Shown: positions 21,204 to 32,430 of the stretch, piece by piece
Layout: each line of letters opens with the position of its first letter
Position numbering within the stretch: the stretch's first letter is position 1
Assembly (NCBI RefSeq): GCF_023898315.1
Contig: NC_064618.1
Coordinates: 246,921,076-246,985,075 of the forward strand
Direction: 5' to 3'
From: Schistocerca nitens
Lineage: Eukaryota > Arthropoda > Insecta > Orthoptera > Acrididae
Length of the DNA: 64,000 bases
Program-made: the position numbers and the translations under genes
The notes under the pieces: model-generated
Told to the model about the DNA's origin: nothing
Seen by the model: the letters and a program-made list of their open reading frames with translations, nothing else
The model's database searches: none

Positions 21204-22684
21204 CCGTATTTACTCGAATCTAAGCCGCACTCGAATCTAAGCCGCACCTGAAAAATGAGACTCGAAATCAAGGGAAAAAAATTTTCCCGAATCTAAGCCG
21301 CACCTGAAATTTGAGACTCGAAATTCAAGGGGAGAGAGAAGTTTTAGGTCGCACCTCCAAATCGAAACAAAGTTCGTCTAATTGTAATATGAGACACAAT
21401 TTAGGTCGAATGAATGACGATACAGCTGCGGTAGTTTGGTTCGAGTCGTAAGCTTAGCAGTTACGGTTTACCAGGTAGCCATTGCTACGCGTCATGCGCT
21501 CCGTCCGTATTTATACGGATATCCTTCCTTTTTCACGTGCTTCGTCTGGTTTGAATTGATTGCTTATTTTTCTTTGATCTGATAAGTGCCGTTCTCTTTG
21601 TTATAGGTGTTTACGTCAGTCTAAGCTGAAAATGCATTACTATACTGTCATGCATTGTTTGTCGCATTCTGATAGGTGCGTGTTTACGGCCTGTCGCCGC
21701 TCGCGGCGTGGCTTGCTTTTGTGCGCGCTACTGCCGCTTACAAATAAAAAATAGAGAGGAATCGTTTCATTAGCGAAACATTTGTTGTTACTTACACTAC
21801 TGCTTTCTTTGATAATGATCAACAAGAACCAAATAATAGACTGCATATGATAGATGATGTTCTGAACGAGAGTTTAGCGAAAATTTTTCTCCGTTTGAAA
21901 ATCTTTGCAGGTGCCTCTTTAGTTCATTACTTTCTGCACAGAAATTAGTCATCTTAGATTTAAAAATCTAGTCAGTTGCCGTGCTTCATTTCTGACTGTA
22001 TCACTATCAGGCATAAGAATAATACGAATATAAACATGACATGATATGTATATTCTTCCGCGTTTGCTGTTGTCTCACTCTAGTTTCTTAGTTTATTAGG
22101 CAGACAGGATTTAAATGAGATAGTAGCAAACACGAAACAATACATGGCAAAATGTTTATATTCGTATTAATCTTGTGGCGAAGAGAATACTACATGTGAT
22201 TCACAATACATAAAAGCTCCTATTAGCAACCATCTCTTCTCACAGGTAGGAAAAAAATTCAGAACATAGAGTTGGCCATGTTGACAAACATCCCAAACAG
22301 TCTTGCCAGTCGGATATTCGTAGTACATTGAAATGCTGCTACATTCGAAGATCAACAATACAGAATTTGTATTTACTTCGTTGGATAATGTACCAAAATT
22401 CAGTGGTCGAAACTCTGGGCGGAGGAAAAAGGCTCGTCTTCCACTTTTTTTTTTTTTTAAATTTATTTACTGACGCAGAGATTTTGGTGCCAGTATTTAT
22501 CTTTGTGCCTACAAAGCATGCCTGTGTGGCGCTACATATATTCGACAGCAGAAGTTAGTTGTGGCGGCACCCACCAACATTTTTCAGAACTCCCGCTTGC
22601 TTTGCACTCGATTCTAAGCCGCATGCGGTTTTTTGGATTACAAAAACCGGAAAAAAAGTGCGGCTTAGATTCGAGTAAATACGG
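21204..22684 (+). mobile_element. TA-flanked TIR transposon, non-autonomous, copy 1
   Basis: The ends are CCGTATTTACTCGAATCTAA (left) and its complement at 22684, with TA on both sides (21202-21203, 22685-22686). Subterminal copies of GAATCTAAGCCGCA occur three times on the left (21216, 21233, 21290 areas) and as inverted forms on the right. No long ORF is present. A second copy lies in opposite orientation at 42041-43179 with matching internal sequence, which confirms the boundaries. The TA duplication suggests the Tc1/mariner (IS630) superfamily, but I see no transposase. Confidence 0.85.
22015..22175. repeat. Internal inverted repeat inside TIR element copy 1
   Basis: AATAATACGAATATAAACAT at about 22018 is complementary to ATGTTTATATTCGTATTAAT at about 22153. 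The arms include the GTTTGCTGTTGTCTC / GTAGCAAACAC segments. The same structure exists in copy 2 (about 42547-42710). Confidence 0.8.
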
Positions 22685-22762
22685 TAAGTGGCATCAAAAG
22701 TATGTTTATTTTAATTGATTTCACTGTAGTCTCTATAGTGCTCTCCCCCATTCTTTTTACAG

Positions 22763-22912
22763 AAAGTATGAAAGAAGTAAAGATATTATCCAGGGAATAA
22801 AGAATAATGAGGAGACATTGAGAGCGAGTTTAGCAGAATATGAAGCTACAATCAAGCAACAGGAGCAGAAATATGACTTTCTGAAATCATATGCCACAAG
22901 CCAGCTGGAAAG
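22763..22912 (+). CDS. TACC: TACC protein, central TACC-domain exon
   Basis: The exon is 150 nt (50 codons), with acceptor TTCTTTTTACAG at 22762 and donor AAAG|GTAACA at 22913. It is phase 2 at both ends, so skipping it would keep the frame. It begins by completing Arg, then reads KYERSKDIIQGIKNNEETLR, followed by EYEATIKQQEQKYDFLKSYA. This corresponds to RYEKQKEVIEGYRKNEESLK and the following YQALKAHAEEKL of vertebrate TACC3, the most conserved part of the family. The intron upstream ends with a TIR transposon only 78 bp from this exon. The next intron is 21.7 kb and contains an inverted second copy of that transposon. Confidence 0.95.
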
Positions 22913-23284
22913 GTAACATTTGATTTACTTATGTTGGCAGCAGTCAGACATTTATGTACTTAACACTGATTCATAATATGATATCCATTGTATAAGGTCA
23001 TGATGCTAGTCACCTGTCAGAAATGATTTTGTGAGATACAGTACTTTTTCTTCATCTCTTTAAGTTTCAAAAGCCATTGTCAAGATAGTATCACATTTCA
23101 GTTTTGTGTAGAAATTAATTACATTACAACATAATCATTAACAATGGTTCTTCATTCACATTAGTTTAAGTTTGGATTATGTCATATGTTCTCAGCCTGA
23201 TAGTTGTCCAGTGCAGTTGTTGAATTTGACGAAGGGTAATTATACTTTGGCTGGCCCATTCACAAGACTTGATCACCATATATA

Positions 23285-23315
<31 letters not shown>

Positions 23316-24242
23316 GTAGTAGTAGTAGTAGTAGTGCTGCTCTACTACTACTACTACTACTACTTTTTTTACATGGAAAGCAAAAAGATACTGTTTACAA
23401 AGACATGCATACTACACCAGATGACAGGAACTGACGTATCACTGCTGCCTGTATGGAAATTTATGATGAAATTCTAGAACATGTGCTTCACTGTTTACTT
23501 GGTAGACTGGAAGCATATATTGAAGCTGGTGGTCTACATTTTGAACAATACCGATGAAGGCCAATTCTTTCTTCTTTAGGATCTAAAGCTCCCCTCCCAG
23601 TTGGAGTATGCAAATGAGGCTGGTATTTACAATTTTGAAACTCTCGATTGTTTGTGGACCTTTAATACTGGAATACTGAAATAACTCTATTGACGTTCTA
23701 ATTTACTCTTGTTTCATCTTGTTAATGCCAGTTGGCACTGCCACATTTTAAAAAATGTGGCTTTCTAAAATAGGTATACTTTATAATTATTATTTAAAGC
23801 TTATGTATGCTGCAATTGTAGGCCCTAGGTTGCACTTCATTTTTGTGAAAACAGCACATCAAAAAATCTTAAATATATGAATTATTTGGGGAACAAGAGT
23901 TAGATGATATCAGGCTGTATATTTATAAGGGATGGAATTATTTGATACCCCCCCCCCCTCAAAAACAATTTCTGCTTAGAGATAAAGCCCTCCAAAAATG
24001 ACACTGTGCATACCATTTTGAAGATGCGAATTTTGGAAAAAAAAATTTAAAATGCTGTATCCCTGCACTAGTTTTAGATTATTTTTTTTTAAAGATAATT
24101 ACTTCATGATTACAAAGGAATCCTCCATTTGGACTTATCTGTCAAGGTTCTCTTATTATAGCATTCTGAGCTAAAAATGCCGATCCATAAAATTTTTTTC
24201 CAAATTCGCATCTTCAAAGTGGTGTCTGAAGGGATATGTATT
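22913..24242. other. TACC intron with a trinucleotide hairpin repeat
   Basis: It contains a (TTA)n(GTA)n then (CTA)n stretch at 23285-23364, a C run at 23948-23957 and otherwise AT-rich sequence. No gene is seen. Confidence 0.45.
23285..23364. repeat. Compound trinucleotide repeat with inverted (TAG)/(CTA) arms
   Basis: (TTA)n passes into (GTA)7, then GCTGCTC, then (TAC)7. The GTA and TAC tracts are complementary and would form a hairpin. Confidence 0.9.
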
Positions 24243-24499
24243 GTGCCTTTATTATTATTATTATTATTATTTATTTTATGGCCTTCATTGGACCACTCTA
24301 GTCAAAAATACAAAGTTGTAAACAAGTTGTTACACAGGTATACAATTTGGCTCAACAGTAACTTAATATGATATTTAGGTAATATAATTAGAGTCAATCT
24401 TATATGAAAGGTGTTTTGCTCATCTGTCTGCCCAATATTTCTTCATTCTTTCACATATTTCCTTTTTCTTCAACTGAAACCACTCTTCCTGTACTCCTT

Positions 24500-25355
24500 T
24501 TATTGATTTTCATTTGTAGTCTGATTTGCGGGTGTTGCAGTATTCTGGTATTCTCTGTCTTGTTTTTTTAGGTCATCTACTGGAATTTGGAGTTCTTTTA
24601 TATCTTCCTTAATTTTTGTGACCCATTTAATTTCGCTCTTGCTATTCCACAATTTTTGTATTATTTTTTTACTAATTCTGTTTTCTGCAGTTCTCATCAG
24701 ATGTCCAATGAATGAGATGCGTTTCTTCCTGATCGTGCTCATGACTGGTTCTATTTTCTTATATACTGTTTCGTTTGATGCTATTCTCCAGTGTCCATTT
24801 ATTTTATACTGTTTATTTATACATGTCCTAATTATTCTTCTTTCTATTTTTAGTATTCTGTCAATTTCTGCTGTATTAGTTGTTTTGAAGATAGTTACAG
24901 CTGCATACTTTATTTCTGGTTGTGCAACTGTTTTATAGTGTTTTAATTTTGCATCTATAGATAGGCTTTTTTTGTTGTATGTAGTTTTGGTAATTTAATT
25001 TGCGTAGTTCAGTTTTTTTTACTCTATGCTGCCATAATGGCTTCTCATTTAGATTGTATGTTGTTATTTCTCCTAAATATTTAAATTTATCACCAGTTTC
25101 GATTTCCTGTTCTCCTATTGTAATTTTGTTTGCAAGTGGTGGATCAGTTAGCATAATCTCCGCTTTTTCAAATGATATTCTAAGGCCTATTTTCTCTGCT
25201 ATTTCTTTTAGTGATTTCACTTGTTGCCTGGCTTCTTGAACGGTGGTGGTTAGGAGAGCAAGACCATCAGCAAATACCAAGCAGTTTAAGCTAATATCAT
25301 CTTTTGCACTTCCAATTCTTATCATCTTTGGATTGTCCTTGTACCATTCTCTCAT
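24500..25355 (-). pseudogene. RTE LINE RT palm end and C-terminus
   Basis: The first segment has LNCLVFADGLALLTTTVQEA, FEKAEIMLTDPP and FKYLGEITTYNLNEK. The second has KKRISFIGHLMRTAENRISK (RTE C-terminal motif R..F.GH..R). The second catalytic Asp of FADD is Gly. Confidence 0.75.
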
Positions 25356-26101
25356 TATGTATTCCAGTGCACAGTTGAACAGTAATCGAGAAATGGTGAT
25401 AGGCAGTCACCTTGTCTTAAGCCTGTTTTTATGAGGAATGGTTCTGAAATTTCTCCGCTAAACTTCACTTTTGATTTGGTGTTGGTTAGAGTGAGTTGTA
25501 TTATTTTAATTAGTGTTGGATGGAGTCCTAGATTTCTTAAAATTTTTAATACTGAAGGTCTGTGGAGACAGTCATATGCCTTCTTAAAATCTACAAATGT
25601 TATTGCCAGAGGTTTGTTCCGTTTCTTGTAGTATGCCATAATCAATTTAAAACTAATTATCTGTTCTGCACAGCTTCTCCATGGTCTGAAACCTCCCTGA
25701 TATTCCCCTAACTCCTGTTCTAATTGCTCCTTGATTCTTCCATATAGGATCTTGGATTGAATTTTGTATGTGTAATATAGGAGAGAGATTCCTATGTAGT
25801 TGTCTGGGTTGCTCTTATCTCCCTTTTTGTGTAGTGGGTGAATGATGGCTGTGGTCCAATGTTCGGGGAATCGTTCTGTTACCCAAACTTTTGTTAGAGC
25901 CATGTGTAAGGAGATCTTGACTGTGTCACTTGCATATTTCCACATTTCAACAAAAACCTGATCTTCTCCACATGCCTTATAATTTTTTTGTTCTTTAAGA
26001 ATTATTTCTACTTGTTGGAAAGTTGGAGGGTCTAGTTTGTTAGGTTTGCTTTTTATTGGGGTATTTAGATGATTTGTATTGGTTCTTTGGGTTCCTCGCA
26101 A
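25355..26101 (-). pseudogene. RTE LINE reverse transcriptase domain
   Basis: RT motifs in order: ACGEDQVFVEMWK, HPLHKKGDKSNPDNYIGISL, then LGEYQGGFRPWRSCAEQI, motif A (TFVDFKKAYDCLH) and motif B (TGLRQGDCLSPFL). The frame leaves the RT just after motif B. The palm continues in a second frame (24933-25355) with VFADGLALL in place of FADD and the RISFEKAEIML segment. Confidence 0.88.
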
Positions 26102-26508
26102 TTCGGAAGTTTGTTAAATGCTTTTGCCATGATTTGTGCATTTTCCTTGTTACTGTGTGTCATTCTTCCATCTTCATCTGTCAGTATTAGTGTAGGGGCC
26201 TCATACTGTTGTAGTTGTTTCCCAAAGATTTTATAGTAGTTCCTGGAGTTGGTTTTATGATAATTACCTTCTATAGAGGTTATAATATCTTTATGGATTC
26301 CTCTCTTGATTCTTCTAATATTTTGTGTGAATTTGTTTCTTTCATTTTTTAGGTTGATGGCATTTTCTTCAGGTTTGTGTGTTCGAAACTTGAACCATGC
26401 TTGGTGTCTATCTTCATGGAATTTGTCGCATTCTGATGGCCACCATGCATATTTTCTTTGTGGGTTCAAGGGAGCTAGATTCTCTGCTTCTTTTTTAAGA
26501 TTAGGCAC
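26065..26508 (-). pseudogene. RTE LINE linker between endonuclease and RT
   Basis: This 147-residue frame is rich in Lys/Asn (RKYAWWPSECDKFHEDRHQA, then NYYKIFGKQLQQYEAPTLIL and LTDEDGRMTHSNKENAQIMA). It matches the usual WWNEEC..A...K..AW pattern of RTE and related LINEs before the RT fingers. Confidence 0.7.
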
Positions 26509-26600
26509 TAGTTGTTCTAGATCATCTGATAATTTGATGGTTTGTGTTATTTGTTGGTATTTATTATTTTTAATTAGTTGATGCGGGTCAAACCCCCTGT

Positions 26601-27255
26601 TTATTTTATTAGTTTTCCGGTCCTCTTCTTTAACGGAGTAAATTTGATTTTAATTTTAACTATATAATGGTCTGAGCCTGTGTCAACTCCTCTCAGTACT
26701 TCAACATTGTGGATCACCTTATGAAAATGTTTGTCCATAGACACATGGTCTAGCTGCCACTCCATTTCCTCCAATCTGGATGTTTCCATGTTTTAAGTTT
26801 ACTTGGCTTCCTCCTTAAGTATGTTGATTTAGATATAAGGTTGTGTTCTCTGCAGAGTTCTACAAGTCTTTGACCATTTTTGTTCATAAATTTATGTGGA
26901 CTCCATTTTCCAATTATATCTTTATATTTCCTTTCTTTTTATTTACTCTGTTCACAGTTTGTTCTAGAAGGTCCCAAAATTTATCTACCTCTTCCTTTGT
27001 TTTTGTTAGACAATTTTTTTCATTTGTTGGGGCATGAGCATTTATTATTGTATAGGTTTTATTCATTGTTTTAAAGCTGAGAGTTGCAATTTTTGGTGAT
27101 ACTGCTTGGAAATCCGTTACTGAATCTATTATTTTTATGTTTACTAAAAACCCTGTTCCAAACTGGGGACATTGTTTCATTGCCCTCGGTCCTGGTTTCC
27201 CATTATAAATTCTGTATCCTTGTGATTCAAATGGGTCCTCTGTGGTGTTTCTCAT
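26601..27255 (-). pseudogene. RTE LINE endonuclease region
   Basis: Two open segments give the endonuclease. One holds CPQFGTGFLVNIKIIDSVTD and TYTIINAHAPTNEKN (27255-26914). The other holds the LDHVSMDKHF and GSDHYIVKIKI motifs (26789-26601), with SDH the catalytic end of the APE fold. They are in different frames. Confidence 0.8.
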
Positions 27256-27763
27256 TTCTTGGGTCCCTGTTGTTAAAATTTTTTGTTTATTTAGTTCATC
27301 TGCGAGCTCCTTGAGTTTTCCGGTCTGAAGTAGTGAGTTTATGTTGTGTGTTGCTGTATAATTTATCTGCTCATGTTTAATCTTCTTTTTGTGTTTTAGT
27401 GTGCATTTGATGGTTGCAAACGCTCTGATTCGATGCTGTCTTCTAGTTGACTACCCACTGAATTCGATGTAGCCGTTTCCTGTCTTTTTGAGCAGGACGG
27501 TTGAATTTTTTTCCTAAAAGACCTTTCCATTTTTGACTTTCGGTTTGCCGGCAGACTTGAGTGAAATAAAATAGCTCTGTGGACCACACACACCCTCTGC
27601 AGTTAACAACTGTAGTTGTAAATCGGAGCTTGCTCCAACTAAGGTTGACAACCTTCGAAAGTCAAAAATTATGCCTTTATACAAATACAAGAAAATTTCC
27701 ACATGCTGAAAGCAAATGGTTTTAGAAATGAGCAGACATACATCAATATAGACTCTTACATTT

Positions 27764-27769
<6 letters not shown>

Positions 27770-27806
<37 letters not shown>
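27770..27806 (+). repeat. (CT)n microsatellite
   Basis: About 18 CT units. Confidence 0.95.
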
Positions 27807-27809
<3 letters not shown>

Positions 27810-28714
27810 GATTTCAAGAATACCACTGATACCAACTGACTTTTCATTTCAGTTTAAGCTTGTCCAGTTTTCTGTTCACCTAGCATTCACAGTGATGACT
27901 AATAAATCACTGGGAATTAGTTGGAAGTGTGTGGAATATACCTTGAATTGCCACCTTTTTTCCCATGGGCAGTTTTACGCAGTGTACTTGAGAGTTGGTA
28001 AACCATTGGCACCATTAGTTTTCTCTCTGGACAGAAAGACAAAAAATATCTTTCATCACCAACCGTTGTGATGAACACATGAAAAACATCAACAGATTAT
28101 CATCAAAACATTAAATTCTTATATATTTCATTTCAGTAAATTTGATCTTACTGAAAATGTTTTGTTTTGAAAATTGAAGGAAAGATTCGGTTGGATGAAT
28201 TCCTTCTCAACTGACTACGTACAGCCTAAACCACTGGAGATGCAGACGTCTATAAATGCTTTCTGTTAAACTGGCTGTGAGAGAGAACATGCTAAGCTGT
28301 ACCATGAAAAGTGCAAGTTTGTTTTCCATTTTGCCATCATTTTTAACAGAAAACAAGAAATTTGTTTTTATGGCCAACTTTATAATCCTACCTGTTCGTA
28401 TATTAAAACCATGCAAAATACTGTCATTAAAGCTTCATATTTAATGAAACATATATCCATTTGGCTTGCTCTCTCCATGGTCACGACATATTTCACCTTC
28501 ATGTAAGATGATAAAACTGCTAAAATTTAAACAGTAAGGATTGTTTCTAATAAAGTGAAAATTGTGTGGTCACATTAACTAGATAATATCTTTCTTAATA
28601 TGGTGTGTGTGGACAGCGATTGCAAATGTAAGTCTTTGTAAACAGCAAGGAAAACAATAATAATCTGTTTGTGATCAGTGTTGTGAAGTTTTATAATCAT
28701 GATTTGGTTTACAT

Positions 28715-28850
28715 ATGAGAGGCCGGTCAAGCTGTTTTACAGATAAGTTAAATGTTCCTGAGGTTAGGTTTCAACCAGCGATCTATGGACATCGTCTTAT
28801 AAAATTTGGCGTTTTACCACTCTTAGTAATTGAGCTACCGAATATTTGAG
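28715..28850 (-). repeat. Possible tRNA-like repeat fragment
   Basis: GGTTTCAACCAGCGATCTATGG, then TGGCGTTTTACCACTC and TAATTGAGCTACCGA resemble the complement of a tRNA-like repeat (B box near GGTTGAAACC, A box near GCTCAATTA). No ends are seen, so the call is weak. Confidence 0.3.
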
Positions 28851-29479
28851 GTGTAGTTGGGTGAATTTAATTTCATTAAGTCATGCTATCCTTTGTTTTA
28901 ACAGTGGGAGAGCATATCTCGAAGATAAGTTAACTTCACAGTGCAACATATTTTTAATTAAATTAGTGAACTTGTGTGTCGACATGGTGGCAGTTTGCCG
29001 GTACAGAGCAACCACATTTTACGTGTCTTCTCATTCTCTGGAACACTAAAAAACAGTTTCTCAGTAGTTTTTGTAGGTGTATTTGCACAGTATGGTACTA
29101 CACACCATATGTAACAGATTTTCCGAAACGTAAATTTCAAAACAAGGCATGACTGTGAATTACCATTATGACGGTAGGAGCAGCGAGCTAGCCGTTGATG
29201 TCACATAACTCAAATGGAGCATTTTAGCGGTGTTCAAATTATTTGAATTCCATTTCTGTTTTTATAAAAGAATACTGAAATTAAAGAGGAAGAAAAACAT
29301 GTTAGGAGCATAAAGTGATGTAATTAACAATTTAAGACAATTTCCAGAAACAGTCAAATACCCTATTGTCCAGCATTTTTAGAAAATTAAAGAAAAAGCT
29401 TTAATATTTTTCATTGGACTTAACACAACACAATATTTTCTTTACAACGCACTAAAAAAGGTGGTGTAGTTATTCCTGC

Positions 29480-30450
29480 TGTTCTTATTATTTGTTATTA
29501 GTTGTTACTCATCCTCACACCCATCACCATGATCTTCATCAACTTTCATCTACTCCCCTTTGTTATAGTTTTCTTCTGGGGTACCAAAAGGAGGTCCTTG
29601 TAGAAAGTTTTGTTTTCTTCTCCCAGGAACAGCATCAAAGTACAAAGATATCTGCTTTAGCTGGCTGAAAACCTGCATTCTTTGTGCAATATTTTTATAT
29701 CCAAAGAAGTAGGTTTTGTAGTAGGATTAATCTTGACTATGATATGTCTATTCCGTGGGTGAAAGTAAAGAGTTCCACAATGAGGGAAAAACTTATCTTC
29801 CACATCATTGCAAATTACCTGTACCTGCTGCTGTTTCAGGTGGTTTTGGTGTTTTCAAATAAAATGGCCCAGTAGCAAGTTTAATGTATACAAAATTATC
29901 ATGTTTCATTATTTTTAACTGGAATGTATGAGGCAACATACAGGCTTCAACAATTTTCAGGAATGTCTGCAGTCTTTGTCTTCCACATCTTATGCCCCAT
30001 CAATGAGAAGTCTTGCTCATTTGGTAAATACACTATGACCTTTCCTTCCTTCATGTTCAAGACAGTGGTAAATTGAGACCGAGTCATCTGCCAGATTGTG
30101 ATTCCCAACGACATTGTACCCTAACTGTCTTGCATAGTAAATGGTATTTGACTGCAAGAGTGGTAGGGCAAGTTTTGCATATAGTCAGCTGAAATACAAT
30201 TAATGAAGCCTTGTTTTGTTTCTAGAATATAGTTTCATTTCATGCTTACAAAAGCTTCTGCCCTTTTCAAGTGCAATGTCTTTTGTGCTAATGACTATTC
30301 TCAAAATCTCTTTCCTCAGTTTTCATTTTGCCATTCAAGGAATCACATATAGTACATGTATCAGACTGGGTATATTCAAAATGTTTTTCAAAAGTTTTAT
30401 ACAGTGTCCAGTCACTTTTGTAAGGAAGGTTGATATGGTACTGGTGGAAA
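29480..30450 (-). pseudogene. Decayed DUF7869-like coding remnant
   Basis: Minus-strand pieces include HFEYTQSDTCTICDSLNGKM (about 30400-30340) and, around 30100-30190, YYARQLGYNVVGNHNLADDS followed by an HEGRKGH motif. These recall a repeated insect protein family (DUF7869) with F.Y.QNLPLP....FY.RQL...VFGIHN and EG...KG.NEV. The fragment is broken in many places and no intact product is possible. I do not know its ends or whether it belonged to a mobile element. The family call is from memory of the motif. Confidence 0.45.
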
Positions 30451-32430
30451 AATTAGAAATGCATAGCACTTGTGATCAAATCTTCTGGCAGGTATCTTTG
30501 ATTTGGGATATCACACTAGTAGTAGTGCTATTGCCTTGCTTTAAAGGAGTTTATATAATAGTAAGTCAACTGAGCAGTCAACTCTGGTATCTATTTTGGT
30601 CTCTGTATGGGAACTTCTTTTATCTTTTGGAGGCTGCTCACAGATTACAATACTGTTCTGGACTCTGTACAGTTTGTTCTTGGTTATTCCATGAAAGTTA
30701 AGGAATGGTACTTTACTAAATGGAAAATCCCTACCTTCAGTTTCTCAACTTGCAGGAAAATGCAGCTGCACGGCCAAGACATTCTTTTTCATCTTTTTTT
30801 GTAGATGAAAGAGAAGAGCAAGGCAGTATTGGTTCAAAAACCCCCTTCAATTGCAAGGAAAGTTAGAAAAAGACCTGGAGTTGCAAACAGATAGCTTACT
30901 GATTAAGGCAGTCATCATATAAAATCCAGAAATCCTGCTTAGAATGGAAAAATGCCAAACAAGCTTACAATTTGAAATTTTATGCATGGTAGAATACACC
31001 TTAAGAAGGCAGTGTCAGAATTGTTGAAGGTGTTAGTTTTGCTGCATGCAGAACTGCTTTTAACAGTGGTTTGTGTAGCCATTTTGATTAACCCCTGAAT
31101 TGGCAAATGGACAGAAGTAGCTGTGATGAGATCTTAGGTGGATACTAAACTGGAATTTCAAGCTCCTGAACTGCACCAAAAATATCACTTGCCCTTTTCT
31201 GTATTTGTTATTATTTCCAGTTCATTTTGATAGCTGATCTTTTGCGGGTGTGTGAGATGCATTCCAGTTGTAACCCCTACAATTTTATTCTCAGTTCTGG
31301 AAACAGAAACATGTGGTTTGTTTTCAAATATGCATGTACTGGTTATGAATATGTGACAGAGATGACAGCATTGTACGGCACACAGAATTCTAATGGCAGT
31401 AGTGATACTGAGGACTTTTTCCTAAAATACCTAGAATGTCGATGTTTTCATGATAGGCAATGTTGATGCCTTATAAAGACATGAATGTGATTATATTTTA
31501 ATTGTTTGTGACAGTGGATGAGACACTGATGCTGTGTGGAACAGAGCATCAATTAGCTAAAAGGAATTTACCCTCCCACTGTTGCATGAGCAATTTTCCT
31601 GTGATCTAACCAGACTTCTAAAGAAGTGTTTGCAACAGCCATAGAATCATGGCAGTCAGCATTGTGAAAAAGAGTACGGCTGCAAGGAGATTACATTAGG
31701 AAGTGACAAAAGTTTCACAGTTTTTATGTGGTTGGTTTGTGAAAGAAAAAAAAATCTGCATTGTTACAACTTGAACACACCTCATAATTCTTACAAAGAT
31801 GAGGAGCAGGGAACTAAAACAGCAGGTTTTGACATTACATTGCAAATGCCTCCCAGCACTTCATTCAAGAATTTAATTTGTTGAAATGGAATAGCACTTC
31901 CATGAACGTCATTTTATAACCACTTTTATACTACAGATCTTATTATACTTTTGGAATTTAATTTACAATGGAACAGTTTATCACTTATTCTCTATAGTAA
32001 AAAAAGGGTCTGTTGCGTAACATAGACATCTTTCCTTACTTCAGGCTTCGCAAGCAAAGGAAAACTTAATGTATTTAAGGAATCCTAGTAATTATGAAGT
32101 ATGTCTAGCCAAGTTTGTAGGGGGTAGGAAATGGTTCCAGCGGTTGTTCAGTATATGTGATCAAATTTGTAAGACATGGCAGTGACTGAAGTGCAAAAAT
32201 GCTGATATGCGGATGAAATTTTGTTGAATCACATTACTTGTCCTGGATAATATCTTCATTTCGTCAATAGTAATCTATTGTTGGGCTGAAAGAGGAAGAT
32301 GACAATATGTCCAAGTCAAGAATCCCACAAAGCGAATGAATTATGCTCTGCAACTGATTATTTATTGATATATTTATCGTATGGTGTTAACAACTACACA
32401 AAAGTATCTGCAATCAAATGGAAATGTCCA
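30450..32430. other. TACC intron, unidentified
   Basis: No convincing coding or repeat signal. It may include upstream parts of the decayed remnant at 29.5-30.45 kb. Confidence 0.35.

Larger units (their letters stand above)
24252..27671 (-). mobile_element. RTE-type LINE, apparently full length
   Basis: The minus strand holds a 5' region, an APE endonuclease (about 27255-26600), a linker, RT (about 26100-25000) and a C-terminal segment KKRISFIGHLMRT (about 24720), typical of the RTE clade. The 3' end is (AAT)n at 24252-24275. Short direct repeats TGCCTTTAT at 24243-24251 and 27672-27680 look like the target duplication and bound a 3.4 kb element, which is normal length. It is broken at several frames and the FADD box is altered to FADG. 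It is better preserved than the copy at 6.9-9.4 kb. Confidence 0.85.
27681..29480. other. TACC intron, mostly featureless
   Basis: It contains a (CT)n tract at 27770-27806 and a possible tRNA-like fragment near 28.7-28.85 kb. No gene is seen. Confidence 0.4.
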
